This document shows, piece by piece, positions 29,601 through 35,741 of a DNA stretch of 64,000 nucleotides (position 1 is the stretch's first letter; each line of letters opens with the position of its first letter). The notes under the pieces were generated by a model, which did no database searches, was not told the DNA's origin, and saw only the letters and a list, made by a program, of their open reading frames with translations. Made by a program: the position numbers and the translations under genes. The stretch is taken from assembly GCA_029558515.1 (NCBI GenBank), contig JAKQEM010000041.1:26921-90920 (forward strand), written 5' to 3'. The stretch comes from a bacterium (GTDB taxonomy: Bacteria; Patescibacteriota; Gracilibacteria; Peribacterales; Peribacteraceae).

Positions 29601-29750
29601 ACGTCTTGCATCGCCATTCAGGGGAAAGGTGATGGAGAGCAGGCCTGCGGCAGATCCCTCCAACAGACTGCATCCTGCCACGAGGAGCAGGAGCAGGAGC
29701 AGTGCGATGAGAATGCGGCGGCGCGTCCTGCGCCCGCGTGATACGGCCAT
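23604..29750 (-). CDS. Giant surface lipoprotein (2048 residues) with LamG/concanavalin-like domain
   Basis: The N-terminus has Arg-rich RGRRTRRR, a long hydrophobic stretch and the lipobox LVAGC (Cys 27), so lipid anchoring is likely. A Pro/Gly/Thr-rich linker follows (about 50-140), then beta domains including an ASP-box-like sialidase/BNR-type region (DGGANWGTPVVLM, STDGMTTWGAES), a carboxypeptidase-regulatory-like domain (ITGRAFSDEGVTPLASTTVS) and a LamG domain (about 1090-1320: NGLVGYWKFDDGSGSTVARD and LDGLLDDVRIYNRALSASE). Ig-like repeats follow (PTILSPVTGSSTGSATPILT). TACCAT lies 6 nt before the ATG. An adhesin or host-contact role is inferred. Confidence 0.85.
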   Translation of the reverse strand: MAVSRGRRTRRRILIALLLLLLLVAGCSLLEGSAAGLLSITFPLNGDARRMVGEKPVIGGPAAKDTGNETPTPSGSVPYGTRLAIHGGGGVPSVRAPTNNVRNPAAETYPSAGATPPATPPPSDPARDNGDGGGNGPTENGRAPSVLLRGPRGNTIEPHYHFEDGGATISMDDRRFTPGFYTLLLTRTNQQTGTVETTEQMFPWGVLALNTDADRYRPGDTGHIAIGVLDAYGEIVCDAALLLTVVAPSGTTTTLSTAAGTIRRTNTCGEKTVGLLSPDYETDVLFTETGTYALRLRADRHTDVHSLSMMETEVTVAPAPPVIITRTAATRLYPFGPSSMTVTVEFFEDFEGTITDTVPDGFVLSDISPISHELRVLRDENNETHNSQGQTISWQGSWKKGETATFSYLYDAPDISPQFYLIGPLRLDAMNKTSDPSLHEQRTWQIANDAAVTIDDSVTTTTAAHMNENPLVVCVTDLVCYAFYVDATNANDAVYAKTTDGGANWGTPVVLMAGTVVGMAVWYDRWTPGDTTGNFIHIAMIDSGTDDIHYERIDTSSGDAQLGETNVTNVTAALGVTNSVSITKSTDGRLFVVTSEADTDYDAPLACTISGDSCGTASNWAKEGTGITDQADDAVILLPLPGGDVLLLNHDISAEDVRYKAYDSTGDAWTAAWQTIDAEAADNTTYAKTIAATLRRSDNTIYLAYLADIATIGTDDDIRTATGAYNTATSLMSWTTKTDVITNGSVLDVVLSRDENNGDIYAVYQTGTTSAHNVVYKKSTDGMTTWGAESAALNSSAADLRNVTVNLMSDERICATWTDPAPDDIFGETVANPMSPRHPITGRAFSDEGVTPLASTTVSLSIGGLSDAESVTTDAQGWFTLSGAGLQAGAVATVYLNNNASPQGVTVTISSGSTMTGVNIYQNRLIVRSETGGTVTNAHLAAADNVGDTDIGAIYRMTDSDATLQLASGKELFVWDSSIYGATEFVPGGRVKTHDLTVLGSMAMGTNGLTVSGSIVTSAGTFTTSTGTSLIALDGDAGAPEQLTMGSNAFRNLTIHNGLVGYWKFDDGSGSTVARDDSGNGNNGTLTNYTGVQTSTGWVAGAPALRSFNAGGLEFDGVDDYVDVPHAATVNVGKTVPATWSLWINLQEINGDFLGKGEPYTNDLRYEVGTNASNQIGFCTYLSGWHCLYSSATVALGEWTHVAVTYDKTAISFFKNGIGETPQTYSSSNFPETTKNLNIGRYQNNQNDQTSYNYLDGLLDDVRIYNRALSASEVASLASGAPVTGSGMYVLGSALDINGSLRLYDATLDVSSGNYGITVAGNWVNQGEFTARGGTVTLDAADGVAQTVSGSTIFGSFTKMVTAATTLFFDHSARQSFSGALNLMGVEGGLLSVRSTKTGSASNLLVDGDSGTQEFLKYLDVQDSDASGGQELVCLTDSEDCVDNGNTTNWLFAATPPTPPTILSPVTGSSTGSATPILTGTGSEAANVLKAYSGATVLCLTTVGAGPDFAWSCTTSTLTDQTYVLHAKETSAVDIESAASNTVTLTVDTDDPDLLSFSSGTADGTYSSGATIEIIATYDETLSESSVLTVMLDTGESVVLSTRQGTTLSGTYVVQAGNESADLTVSSITNQSALDTVGNEQTTTTLPATNIADGSAIVIYAGHDISALPSNDHDAVLANNISVDVTQVRQVGVQTVRLLYLSGRVADVSFDFDTGELDFSTLTILRDTSLFSSVFHGATVHAGITVPYSLAVPKSAEHNALRICNGKATIGCTDEDDWSFLANEEGEIIETAEGVSTEGITVSVEGEDWVITGLSGTAGQGEWQPLLSTTHQLSPDVIAAGGGEAALSSNYLLADTLGEPIIGPSTSDTYVLDAGYRQEESVSSEVSLSCALQAAIGSILFSGTADTTFLCTVSTTNPTGYSLNWQVLSGSGGTATGSLIDPLEHTIPPYRPTTADVPETWSVAETASAWGGRLRSASTDTDAKWGTDSTDEKWLNVGTGSTVVVSRDSATDPSGSTEQLSLRVEIGALKIQPSGTYQTTVTITASAL

Positions 29751-29802
29751 GGCACCATGGTACCACGTCCGTCTCCCGCTCCGTGCAATGAAGAAAAACT
29801 TG

Positions 29803-29830
29803 TTGACGATCGCAATGCGAAGGGTAAGCT
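29803..29830 (+). promoter_or_regulatory. Candidate 16S rRNA promoter
   Basis: TTGACG (29803-29808), a 16-bp spacer and TAAGCT (29825-29830), followed by a G+C-rich discriminator. It lies about 315 bp upstream of the mature 16S 5' end, a normal distance for an rRNA leader. Confidence 0.5.
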
Positions 29831-29837
29831 AGGCCAG

Positions 29838-30144
29838 CCCTCCGGGAATGGAGGGTGAAAGTTTTGCGGCTCTTTCACACCATCGCGTCAAGAGAGATAG
29901 AGTCATCTGTGCGTTGCACAGCATGACAGTGCCGGTTTCCGCTCTTTGGAGCGCGAATGCCGGACCCCAATTCCTTTGGAATTATTTACCCGGCAAAGCT
30001 CGCAAGAGCGGCGTCGGGCAGTGCGAAGGCACTTAAAAAACTTAACCAAGTGATCACTCGATCACCGCATGTTCGAAGTATCGAACGTGCCACGAGCACA
30101 ATCACTCTCGAAGCCCGCACATCCCGCAAGGGGTGTAACGGATT
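29838..30144 (+). other. 16S rRNA leader with boxA-like element
   Basis: No gene is visible in this leader. It holds a short hairpin (CCCTCC/GGAGGG, near 29838-29855), a boxA-like antitermination sequence GGCTCTTTCACA at 29868-29879 (10 of 12 match E. coli boxA TGCTCTTTAACA) and several inverted repeats that may pair with the trailer for RNase III processing. Confidence 0.45.
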
Positions 30145-30151
30145 CATTCGA

Positions 30152-30186
<35 letters not shown>

Positions 30187-30305
30187 TGCGCCTAAAACAT
30201 GCAAGTCGAGTGGGTTTAGACCCACGGCGAACGGCTGCGTAACACATGGGTACCTGCCCCGAACTCAGGGATATCCCGCCGAAAGGCGGAGTAATACCGG
30301 ATGGT

Positions 30306-30604
30306 CCCCGCACCTTTTTGTCTTTTGCTAGAATGAAAACATGCATTATGTCTATCTGCTCTACAGCGAGACAACGGACAAATTCTATGTAGGCTCAACA
30401 AGCAATCTCGACCAAAGACTTCATGCTCATAATGCCGGTAACAATACTTCTACCCGGTACGGAGCTCCATGGAGACTAACGTACTATGAAGCCTACGAAG
30501 AAAAATCCGATGCTCTCATCCGTGAACAGAAATTGAAACATCACGGAAAAGGCATTGCAGAATTGAAGAAACGACTTTCATGCAGAAGGCAAAAAGGTGC
30601 GGGG
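30306..30604 (+). mobile_element. ORF-bearing insertion in 16S helix 10, closed by a 23-bp helix
   Basis: The arms 30306-30328 and 30582-30604 pair over 23 consecutive positions, 21 Watson-Crick and 2 G-U. The loop between them is 253 nt and contains the start of a GIY-YIG endonuclease ORF. No group I or II intron core is visible. The long continuous stem is what RNase III cleaves in classic intervening sequences, so the rRNA may be fragmented here rather than spliced. The surrounding 16S sequence resumes normally at GTAAAGCTTTAGCGG. Confidence 0.75.
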
Positions 30605-30607
30605 TAA
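30341..30607 (+). CDS. GIY-YIG endonuclease encoded inside the 16S rRNA gene
   Basis: This 88-residue protein has the GIY-YIG signature: [20 protein letters not shown], then [11 protein letters not shown] with the conserved Arg, and Glu/Asn-region residues further on ([19 protein letters not shown]). It matches the small free-standing YhbQ-like branch. The stop codon lies just after the 3' arm of the rRNA helix, so the last residues (RRQKGAG) are encoded by rRNA stem sequence. A homing role, spreading the insertion into uninterrupted 16S genes, is inferred from position. No ribosome binding site is apparent. Confidence 0.85.
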   Translation: MHYVYLLYSETTDKFYVGSTSNLDQRLHAHNAGNNTSTRYGAPWRLTYYEAYEEKSDALIREQKLKHHGKGIAELKKRLSCRRQKGAG

Positions 30608-30734
30608 AGCTTTAGCGGTTCGGGAGGGGCCTGTGGCCTATCAGCTAGTTGGTACGGTAACGGCGTACCAAGGCTATGACGGGTAGCTGATCTGAGAGGA
30701 TGATCAGCCAGAATGGGACTGAGACACGGCCCAT

Positions 30735-30767
<33 letters not shown>

Positions 30768-31264
30768 GCAATGGGCGAAAGCCTGACGGAGCGACACCGC
30801 GTGAAGGATGAAGCCCTTACGGGCGTAAACTTCTGTTCTGAGGGACGAAATTTTTGACGGTACCTCAGGAGAAAGCACCGGCTAATTCTGTGCCAGCAGC
30901 CGCGGTAAGACAGAAGGTGCAAGCGTTACTCGGAATTACTGGGCGTAAAGCGTCTGTAGGTGTCTTGTCGCGTCTGATCTCAAATTGCGGGGCTCAACCC
31001 CGTACTCGGATCGGAAACGGGCGAGATCGAGTCATTCAGAGGCATCTGGAATGTCGTGTGTAGGGGTAAAATCCGTAGATACACGATGGAACGCCAAAAG
31101 CGAAGGCAGGATGCTGGGAATGTACTGACACTCAGAGACGAAAGCGTGGGGAGCAAAGGGGATTAGATACCCCCGTAGTCCACGCCCTAAACGATGCGTG
31201 CTCGGTGTGGGAGCTTCAATCTGCTCCCGTGCCTCAGCTTACGCGGTAAGCACGCCGCCTGGGA

Positions 31265-31296
<32 letters not shown>

Positions 31297-31663
31297 AGAC
31301 GGGGACCCACACAAGCGGTGGAGCATGGGGTTTAATTCGATGACAAGCGAAGCACCTCACCCAGACTTGACATGTAGGGAATCCGGCCGAAAGGTTGGAG
31401 TGCCGCAAGGAACCCTAACACAGGCGCTGCACGGTCGTCGTCAGCTCGTGCCTTGAGGTGTACTGTTCAGTCAGCCAACGAGCGCAACCCTGATCCTATG
31501 TTGTTTTTTCATAGGAGACTGCCGCCTCCAAGGCGGAGGAAGGTCAGGATGACGTCAGATCAGCGTGGCCCTTATGTCTGGGGCAACACCCGTGCTACAA
31601 TGGTCGGTACAAACGGCGGCAAACCCGCGAGGGGGAGCAAATCCGACAAAACCGATCTCAGTC

Positions 31664-31695
<32 letters not shown>

Positions 31696-31922
31696 TTGGA
31701 ATCGCTAGTAACCGTGAATCAGCTATGTCACGGTGAATACGTTCCTGGGTCTTGTACTCACCGCCCGTCAACTCATGGAAGGCAGGGGCACCCGAAGCTC
31801 CGTTACCCAGCACCCTTGCGATGGACTTGAAACAGTCCTCGCATCGATGTGAAGATATGATCTCACATCGCAAGGGTGCTGGGGCGGAACCACGGTGAAA
31901 CTGCTGACTGGGAGTAAGTCGT

Positions 31923-32709
31923 GAACTGTTGCGACTCTTGGGGAGAAATCCCCTTGGGAAAACTTGGCTATTTGCTGGAATATCTGTGTATCTGGAGATA
32001 CTTGCGGAGCGGTGTACAATCGTACACGACCGTGAGTGATAATTCTTCCAGTGCAGGCAATCAGCAGGGAAGTCCTCCGCGCCATACTCAGCAGGTGCGT
32101 GACCCCTCAGAGACTACACGCCGAGCTCCTCATTTCGCAGAAATCCAAGCCTACTTGCTTGGTGCCATCCACGACGGGACATTCAATCAATTGCATGGAA
32201 CATTCCGATTCTCCCAAAAAGGAAAATCCTGGCTTCTTCATCTTCGCGCTCTTCTTCGGAAGATCGGAGAGTGTGCCTGGATCTACCGTGAAGGGAAAAA
32301 TCGGGACGTCTTCGCACTCGAAACGACAGCATCATTTCTTGATCTGCATTTCGATCCTCTTTTGCTTCATAGACCTGAGGAACGTATCGCATACGTCCGC
32401 GGTTACTTTGATGCCGAAGGAGGAATTCCCCACTCGAAGCATGCTCGCTTCTACATTCAGCTCTGTCAGAAAAACAGGGAGGAACTCAGGAGCGTTCGTA
32501 CAATTCTCGAAGAGCAGGGAATACGATGCGGAGTGGTGCATAATCCAAGTAATACGATTGACCCCGATTACTGGAGATTCTTCGTTCGAACGCAATCGCA
32601 TACTGCATTCATTTCGATGATCTCTACATGGCACCCGAGGAAGCGAACATTTTTGCGGAAGAGGATGATGATATAGTCCATGCCTCATGGCGACATGAGG
32701 AGAATCATG
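31923..32709 (+). mobile_element. Group I intron in 16S rRNA near the decoding site
   Basis: The 5' exon ends AAGTCGT and the 3' exon resumes AACAAGGTATCCG, restoring the universal AAGTCGTAACAAGG. The internal guide GCGACT (31931-31936) pairs with exon AGTCGT, with the expected U-G wobble at the splice site. The intron ends in G (32709). The core contains AATCAGCAGGGAAG, a P4-type sequence, and CTCAGAGACTACACG, the conserved P7-region sequence. The insertion falls about 50 nt from the 16S 3' end, inside the universal 1492R primer site. A LAGLIDADG ORF occupies the 3' half. Confidence 0.9.
32095..32676 (+). CDS. LAGLIDADG homing endonuclease of the 16S intron
   Basis: The frame is open from 31921 but its 5' part overlaps the intron core. 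GTG at 32095 is a plausible start giving 193 residues; GTG 32032 is the alternative. Two LAGLIDADG-type helices are present: AYLLGAIHDGTFNQ and AYVRGYFDAEGGIP, each with the catalytic acidic residue. This is a single-chain double-motif enzyme, which would cut intron-less 16S genes at the insertion site. It lies wholly within the group I intron. Confidence 0.85.
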   Translation: MRDPSETTRRAPHFAEIQAYLLGAIHDGTFNQLHGTFRFSQKGKSWLLHLRALLRKIGECAWIYREGKNRDVFALETTASFLDLHFDPLLLHRPEERIAYVRGYFDAEGGIPHSKHARFYIQLCQKNREELRSVRTILEEQGIRCGVVHNPSNTIDPDYWRFFVRTQSHTAFISMISTWHPRKRTFLRKRMMI

Positions 32710-32753
32710 AACAAGGTATCCGTAGGAGAACCTGCGGATGGAACATCTCCTTA

Positions 32754-33720
32754 CCAGGGAGAAACTCGCTGAAGCGAATTGAGTATTTTCTATTCATTCG
32801 CGAAGCAACAGATATGCTCTGAGCGATCGTTCAATCTCATCATATCTTTGATTGCCCGGGGAATGATCCCCGGCGCTTGCAAGCGTCTTGGTACTTCACT
32901 TTCGGGTGACAGTGCCATCTCGCTCGCGGGCGCCGCGGCCCGGAGAACTCTCTCTTACGCGATGGTGTGAAAGAGTCGTTTTTCAAAACGACTCTTTCAT
33001 CCTGAGATTGTCGAATGGATGAAAGCGCCGCTTTTTTGTGTGCGTGATTTTGTCGTTTTTTCCGAGCGCGTCGAAAAACGGCTGATTTGTATTGTGTGAT
33101 CCCTTTGCCACCTTTGTCAGTCGCAACAAAGGTGGCGCCAAAATGCGACCGCCGCCAAATCACCTCCGGACGTGCCTTTGTGGTATGGACGTTCGCGGAA
33201 TACCCCTTTTATCGCAACTCTTTACAGCTTGGCAAGGTTGTACATCTCCCCTTCACCCCCCTGTGGCGGCGGTGCCCCCCAACAATTCCATTACTCCTTT
33301 GAATCTCCTTTTTTTATGCCAAACCAGCCAACAGAAAAAAGTGAATGGGCTCGTTTTTGAATTGAGAATCATTAATCAAGCATATTGGATTTTGCATGCC
33401 CCCACTATACTATGTCCTTCATTTTTTCCATAATTCCTGTAAACAATCCTGTTGGGATGGAGGGGTCCGCGCGCATGGGGGGTGAAGGGGGAGCCCCGCC
33501 GCCATAGCGCGTGCGAGCCGTTTTCGACTGAAGCCCTGGAAGGAGAAAACGGCGAAGCGCGGGGCGGATGGAGGGGTGATTGCGCGCGGCGCCTTTCTTT
33601 GCACCCTTTCTTTGGCGCTCAAAGAAAGGGTGGAAGCACTCGTACCATTCCGATCACATTCAATAAGATGAACGTTCCTTGCAGCAGAACACCGTACCCC
33701 ACACGATCACGGAAGAGTGC
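32754..33720. other. rRNA trailer and gene-free region with three strong hairpins
   Basis: About 970 bp hold no gene I can support. Three perfect or near-perfect inverted repeats are seen: 32969-32998 (14-bp stem), 33107-33136 (GCCACCTTTGT / ACAAAGGTGGC) and 33602-33632 (CACCCTTTCTTT / AAAGAAAGGGTG). The latter two may be intergenic palindromic repeats or convergent terminators. No 23S, 5S or tRNA sequence was found. Confidence 0.6.
32969..32998 (+). terminator. Hairpin downstream of 16S rRNA
   Basis: GAAAGAGTCGTTTT pairs perfectly with AAAACGACTCTTTC across a TC loop. There is no long T-run after it, so it may be a processing or protective stem rather than a classical terminator. Confidence 0.55.
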
Positions 33721-33867
33721 TCACGCGGGGGGCAATGACGCGATGGTGCCAAGTGAGAAAAACCACAACTCTGCGATCCATCCCGCCGCAAACACTCCGT
33801 AATCGACGAGTGCGATGGTGGTCCCGCTCCAACCCAGCACCCGGTGCGTGCGAAGAGATCCTTTCAT
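33721..33867 (-). CDS. 48-residue small membrane protein, coupled to the iron-permease-like gene
   Basis: The start ATG (33867) overlaps the stop of the upstream gene in an ATGA arrangement, the hallmark of translational coupling. The sequence runs MKGSLRTHRVLGWSGTTIAL and continues VDYGVFAAGWIAELWFFSLG, ending SLPPA. It has one or two hydrophobic segments and a basic N-terminus facing the cytoplasm. It is too short for most gene callers. It may be a subunit or modulator of the neighbouring membrane protein; no family was recognised. Confidence 0.5.
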   Translation of the reverse strand: MKGSLRTHRVLGWSGTTIALVDYGVFAAGWIAELWFFSLGTIASLPPA

Positions 33868-34316
33868 ACGACTTCGCGTATTTTCCCCGTATCCTTCCTC
33901 CCCGTGCGCAACCTCTCCCGCGCCTGCTCTGCCAGACGTTCGTATCGCTGCTTGATGACATTCAATTCGTGCTCCGTCAGTTCTTCGAGATCCAGCAGCG
34001 CATCGTGCGCATCTTTGTCCGAGCGGATGAGTTCATCGAGCTTGATTTGCATGGCGGCACTGTCACGATTCTGGGTGTTCTGGATGAGGAAGACCATCAA
34101 GAAGGTGGCGATGGTCGTGAAGGTATTGATGAAGAGTTGCCAGTGTTGGTTGAAGCCGAACGCGGGCCCTGCGACCGCCCAGACGACCACGATCAGGCAA
34201 GCGAAGAGAAACGTCGCCGGATGTCCCATGGCGCCGGAAACCCATCGTGCAAAATGCGTGAAGGGACGACGCGAAGAAGAATGCTGCGCGAGTTCGGAAG
34301 CAGGGGTGCGTGACAT
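33864..34316 (-). CDS. Low-affinity iron permease-like small membrane protein (PF04120 type)
   Basis: This 150-residue protein has two membrane helices: HPATFLFACLIVVVWAVAGP and INTFTTIATFLMVFLIQNTQ. The family motif NTQNRDSAAMQIKLDELIRS follows, then a charged helical tail. This layout matches the low-affinity Fe/Cu permease family; transport by such short proteins is not well demonstrated. TAGAGT lies exactly 6 nt before the ATG. It overlaps by 4 nt a 48-residue ORF downstream and starts 4 bp after the sufD stop. Linkage to iron-sulfur cluster genes fits an iron-related role, which is inference. Confidence 0.8.
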   Translation of the reverse strand: MSRTPASELAQHSSSRRPFTHFARWVSGAMGHPATFLFACLIVVVWAVAGPAFGFNQHWQLFINTFTTIATFLMVFLIQNTQNRDSAAMQIKLDELIRSDKDAHDALLDLEELTEHELNVIKQRYERLAEQARERLRTGRKDTGKIREVV

Positions 34317-34320
34317 GTGC

Positions 34321-35199
34321 CTACTCTATCCCTCTTGATGCATCCGCCGCCATCCCCAAAAATCCGCGAATGAACATGTTCCGTGCAGTTTCTTGTGCGA
34401 TGCCGCGTGCGCCGAAGTAAAAGAGATCTTCGGGTGTGATGCGACGGACGGAGGCGGAGTGACTCGCTTTCACGTCATTGGTTTTGATTTCCAGTGCCGG
34501 AACAGCATCAACTTTCGCCGTCGGATCGAGCATCAGCACATCCTGTGTCAGGAACGTGTTCGTCCTGCTCCCGTGCTCCCCGACGATGACTTTTCCCAGC
34601 ACGCGCAGGGTGGCGCGCTCCTCCGCAATGCCCCGAAGCGTCATCTCTCCGCTGCCTTGTGCCGCTTGGAACACATTCTCCGCCCGCAGAGAGCGCCGCT
34701 GCGTTCCCGATGCCCTGCATGTCCACACGATGTCGCTGCGCGCCTGCTCACCCGCCACCGTGGATCGCAGTGCGTGATCGATGTCTCCGGCGCCGATCGC
34801 GCGCGTCTGCCACGTCAGCGTCGCATGCTTGCCGATCCGTGCCTCTTCGCGCATCGTCAAACGTGCACCGTCGTCACATTCCTGCACAACCGTAACAGCG
34901 CAGACCGCTCCGTCCCGCACGAGCATTTCCGTTGTATGTCGTCGCTCCCCGCCACTGCGCATGCGCACCCTCACCGTGAGCCGTGCTCCCGTCTCCGCCA
35001 GAATGAGCAAGTGCGTGTTCGCTTCATCCAAGACAATGGCTTCGACATCCTGGCTTTTTCCTGCAGGTACAAAAAGCACCGTTCCCTTCGCTTCCGGTTC
35101 CACGGGCAGCAGTGTGCCCCACACTCGTTGCGCTGTTTGTGGTGCCATTTTGATGGAGCCGAGGAAAGTGGAAGATTGACGCATATCGAATTGCCACAT
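34321..35199 (-). CDS. sufD: SufD-like Fe-S cluster assembly scaffold protein
   Basis: This is a 292-residue protein from ATG 35199 (MWQFDMRQSSTF); an in-frame ATG at 35217 is possible. The SufB/D beta-helix core is seen in GTVLFVPAGKSQDVEAIVLD, and the C-terminal family signature in DVLMLDPTAKVDAVPALEIK, TNDVKASHSASVRRITPEDL and FYFGARGIAQETARNMFIRG. SufD partners SufB and SufC in cluster assembly. It is shorter than E. coli SufD (423) and lacks much of the N-terminal region, as in other reduced genomes. sufB lies upstream but a small foreign-looking ORF separates them. Confidence 0.88.
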   Translation of the reverse strand: MWQFDMRQSSTFLGSIKMAPQTAQRVWGTLLPVEPEAKGTVLFVPAGKSQDVEAIVLDEANTHLLILAETGARLTVRVRMRSGGERRHTTEMLVRDGAVCAVTVVQECDDGARLTMREEARIGKHATLTWQTRAIGAGDIDHALRSTVAGEQARSDIVWTCRASGTQRRSLRAENVFQAAQGSGEMTLRGIAEERATLRVLGKVIVGEHGSRTNTFLTQDVLMLDPTAKVDAVPALEIKTNDVKASHSASVRRITPEDLFYFGARGIAQETARNMFIRGFLGMAADASRGIE

Positions 35200-35245
35200 G
35201 ATACAGGATGATGGCATTCCCCCTTTTCCTGTCTGAAAAGCGCAC

Positions 35246-35274
35246 TTGACATATATATACTATTCATGAATAAT
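35246..35274 (+). promoter_or_regulatory. Strong sigma-70-like promoter
   Basis: TTGACA (35246-35251), a 17-bp spacer, then AATAAT (35269-35274). It directs transcription of the A+T-rich ORF starting at 35300. Confidence 0.65.
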
Positions 35275-35299
35275 CAATACACTTTTTCCTTCAGTCCTT

Positions 35300-35719
35300 A
35301 TGATTACTATGGAATACCAGATAACATTCCCGCCCGATTGTGCGGAAAATCAGATTGTAGCTACTACATTGATAGGCGAATTGAAAACGAGTGGAACTGA
35401 GAAGAAGGGTGAACGTAATTTTGCTTCAAAAAAAGCTCCTGCGACATTTGATTCGCGTAGAATGGTGAGACTCAATTCTCGTGATTGTGAGGACACAGAA
35501 GCATTGAGATTAATTATGCAGGAAATTAACGATTTGCGTCAGCAACTGAAACAAATGTATCAAATTTGCATAATTTTGGGTGATTCGAACGTATCAGCTC
35601 TTATTTACGAAGTTCTTGAAAAAAGCATGCAATGTGAAGCAGAATCACCAGTTGATGTGAGAGATCAGTTGAAATTATTTAGGGAAAGAGCAAGGAATGA
35701 ATTGAATTCTTTGGAATAA
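35300..35719 (+). CDS. A+T-rich hypothetical protein inserted in the suf cluster
   Basis: This 139-residue protein (MITMEYQITFPPDCAENQIV; a second ATG lies at codon 4) is hydrophilic with a helical centre (EALRLIMQEINDLRQQLKQM) and no membrane segment. It reads opposite to sufD and sufB, between which it lies, and has its own consensus promoter. Its base composition is far more A+T-rich than its neighbours, which points to recent acquisition. No family was recognised; a regulator or small cargo gene is possible. Confidence 0.65.
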   Translation: MITMEYQITFPPDCAENQIVATTLIGELKTSGTEKKGERNFASKKAPATFDSRRMVRLNSRDCEDTEALRLIMQEINDLRQQLKQMYQICIILGDSNVSALIYEVLEKSMQCEAESPVDVRDQLKLFRERARNELNSLE

Positions 35720-35741
35720 AAGACACGTTGGACTTCGATCC

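Noticed and set aside
32754..33100. Spacer tRNA or 23S start after 16S
   Set aside because: No cloverleaf or 23S 5' sequence was found.
33092..33433. 113-codon plus-strand frame in the 16S trailer
   Set aside because: It crosses an inverted repeat, has poor composition and no start signal.
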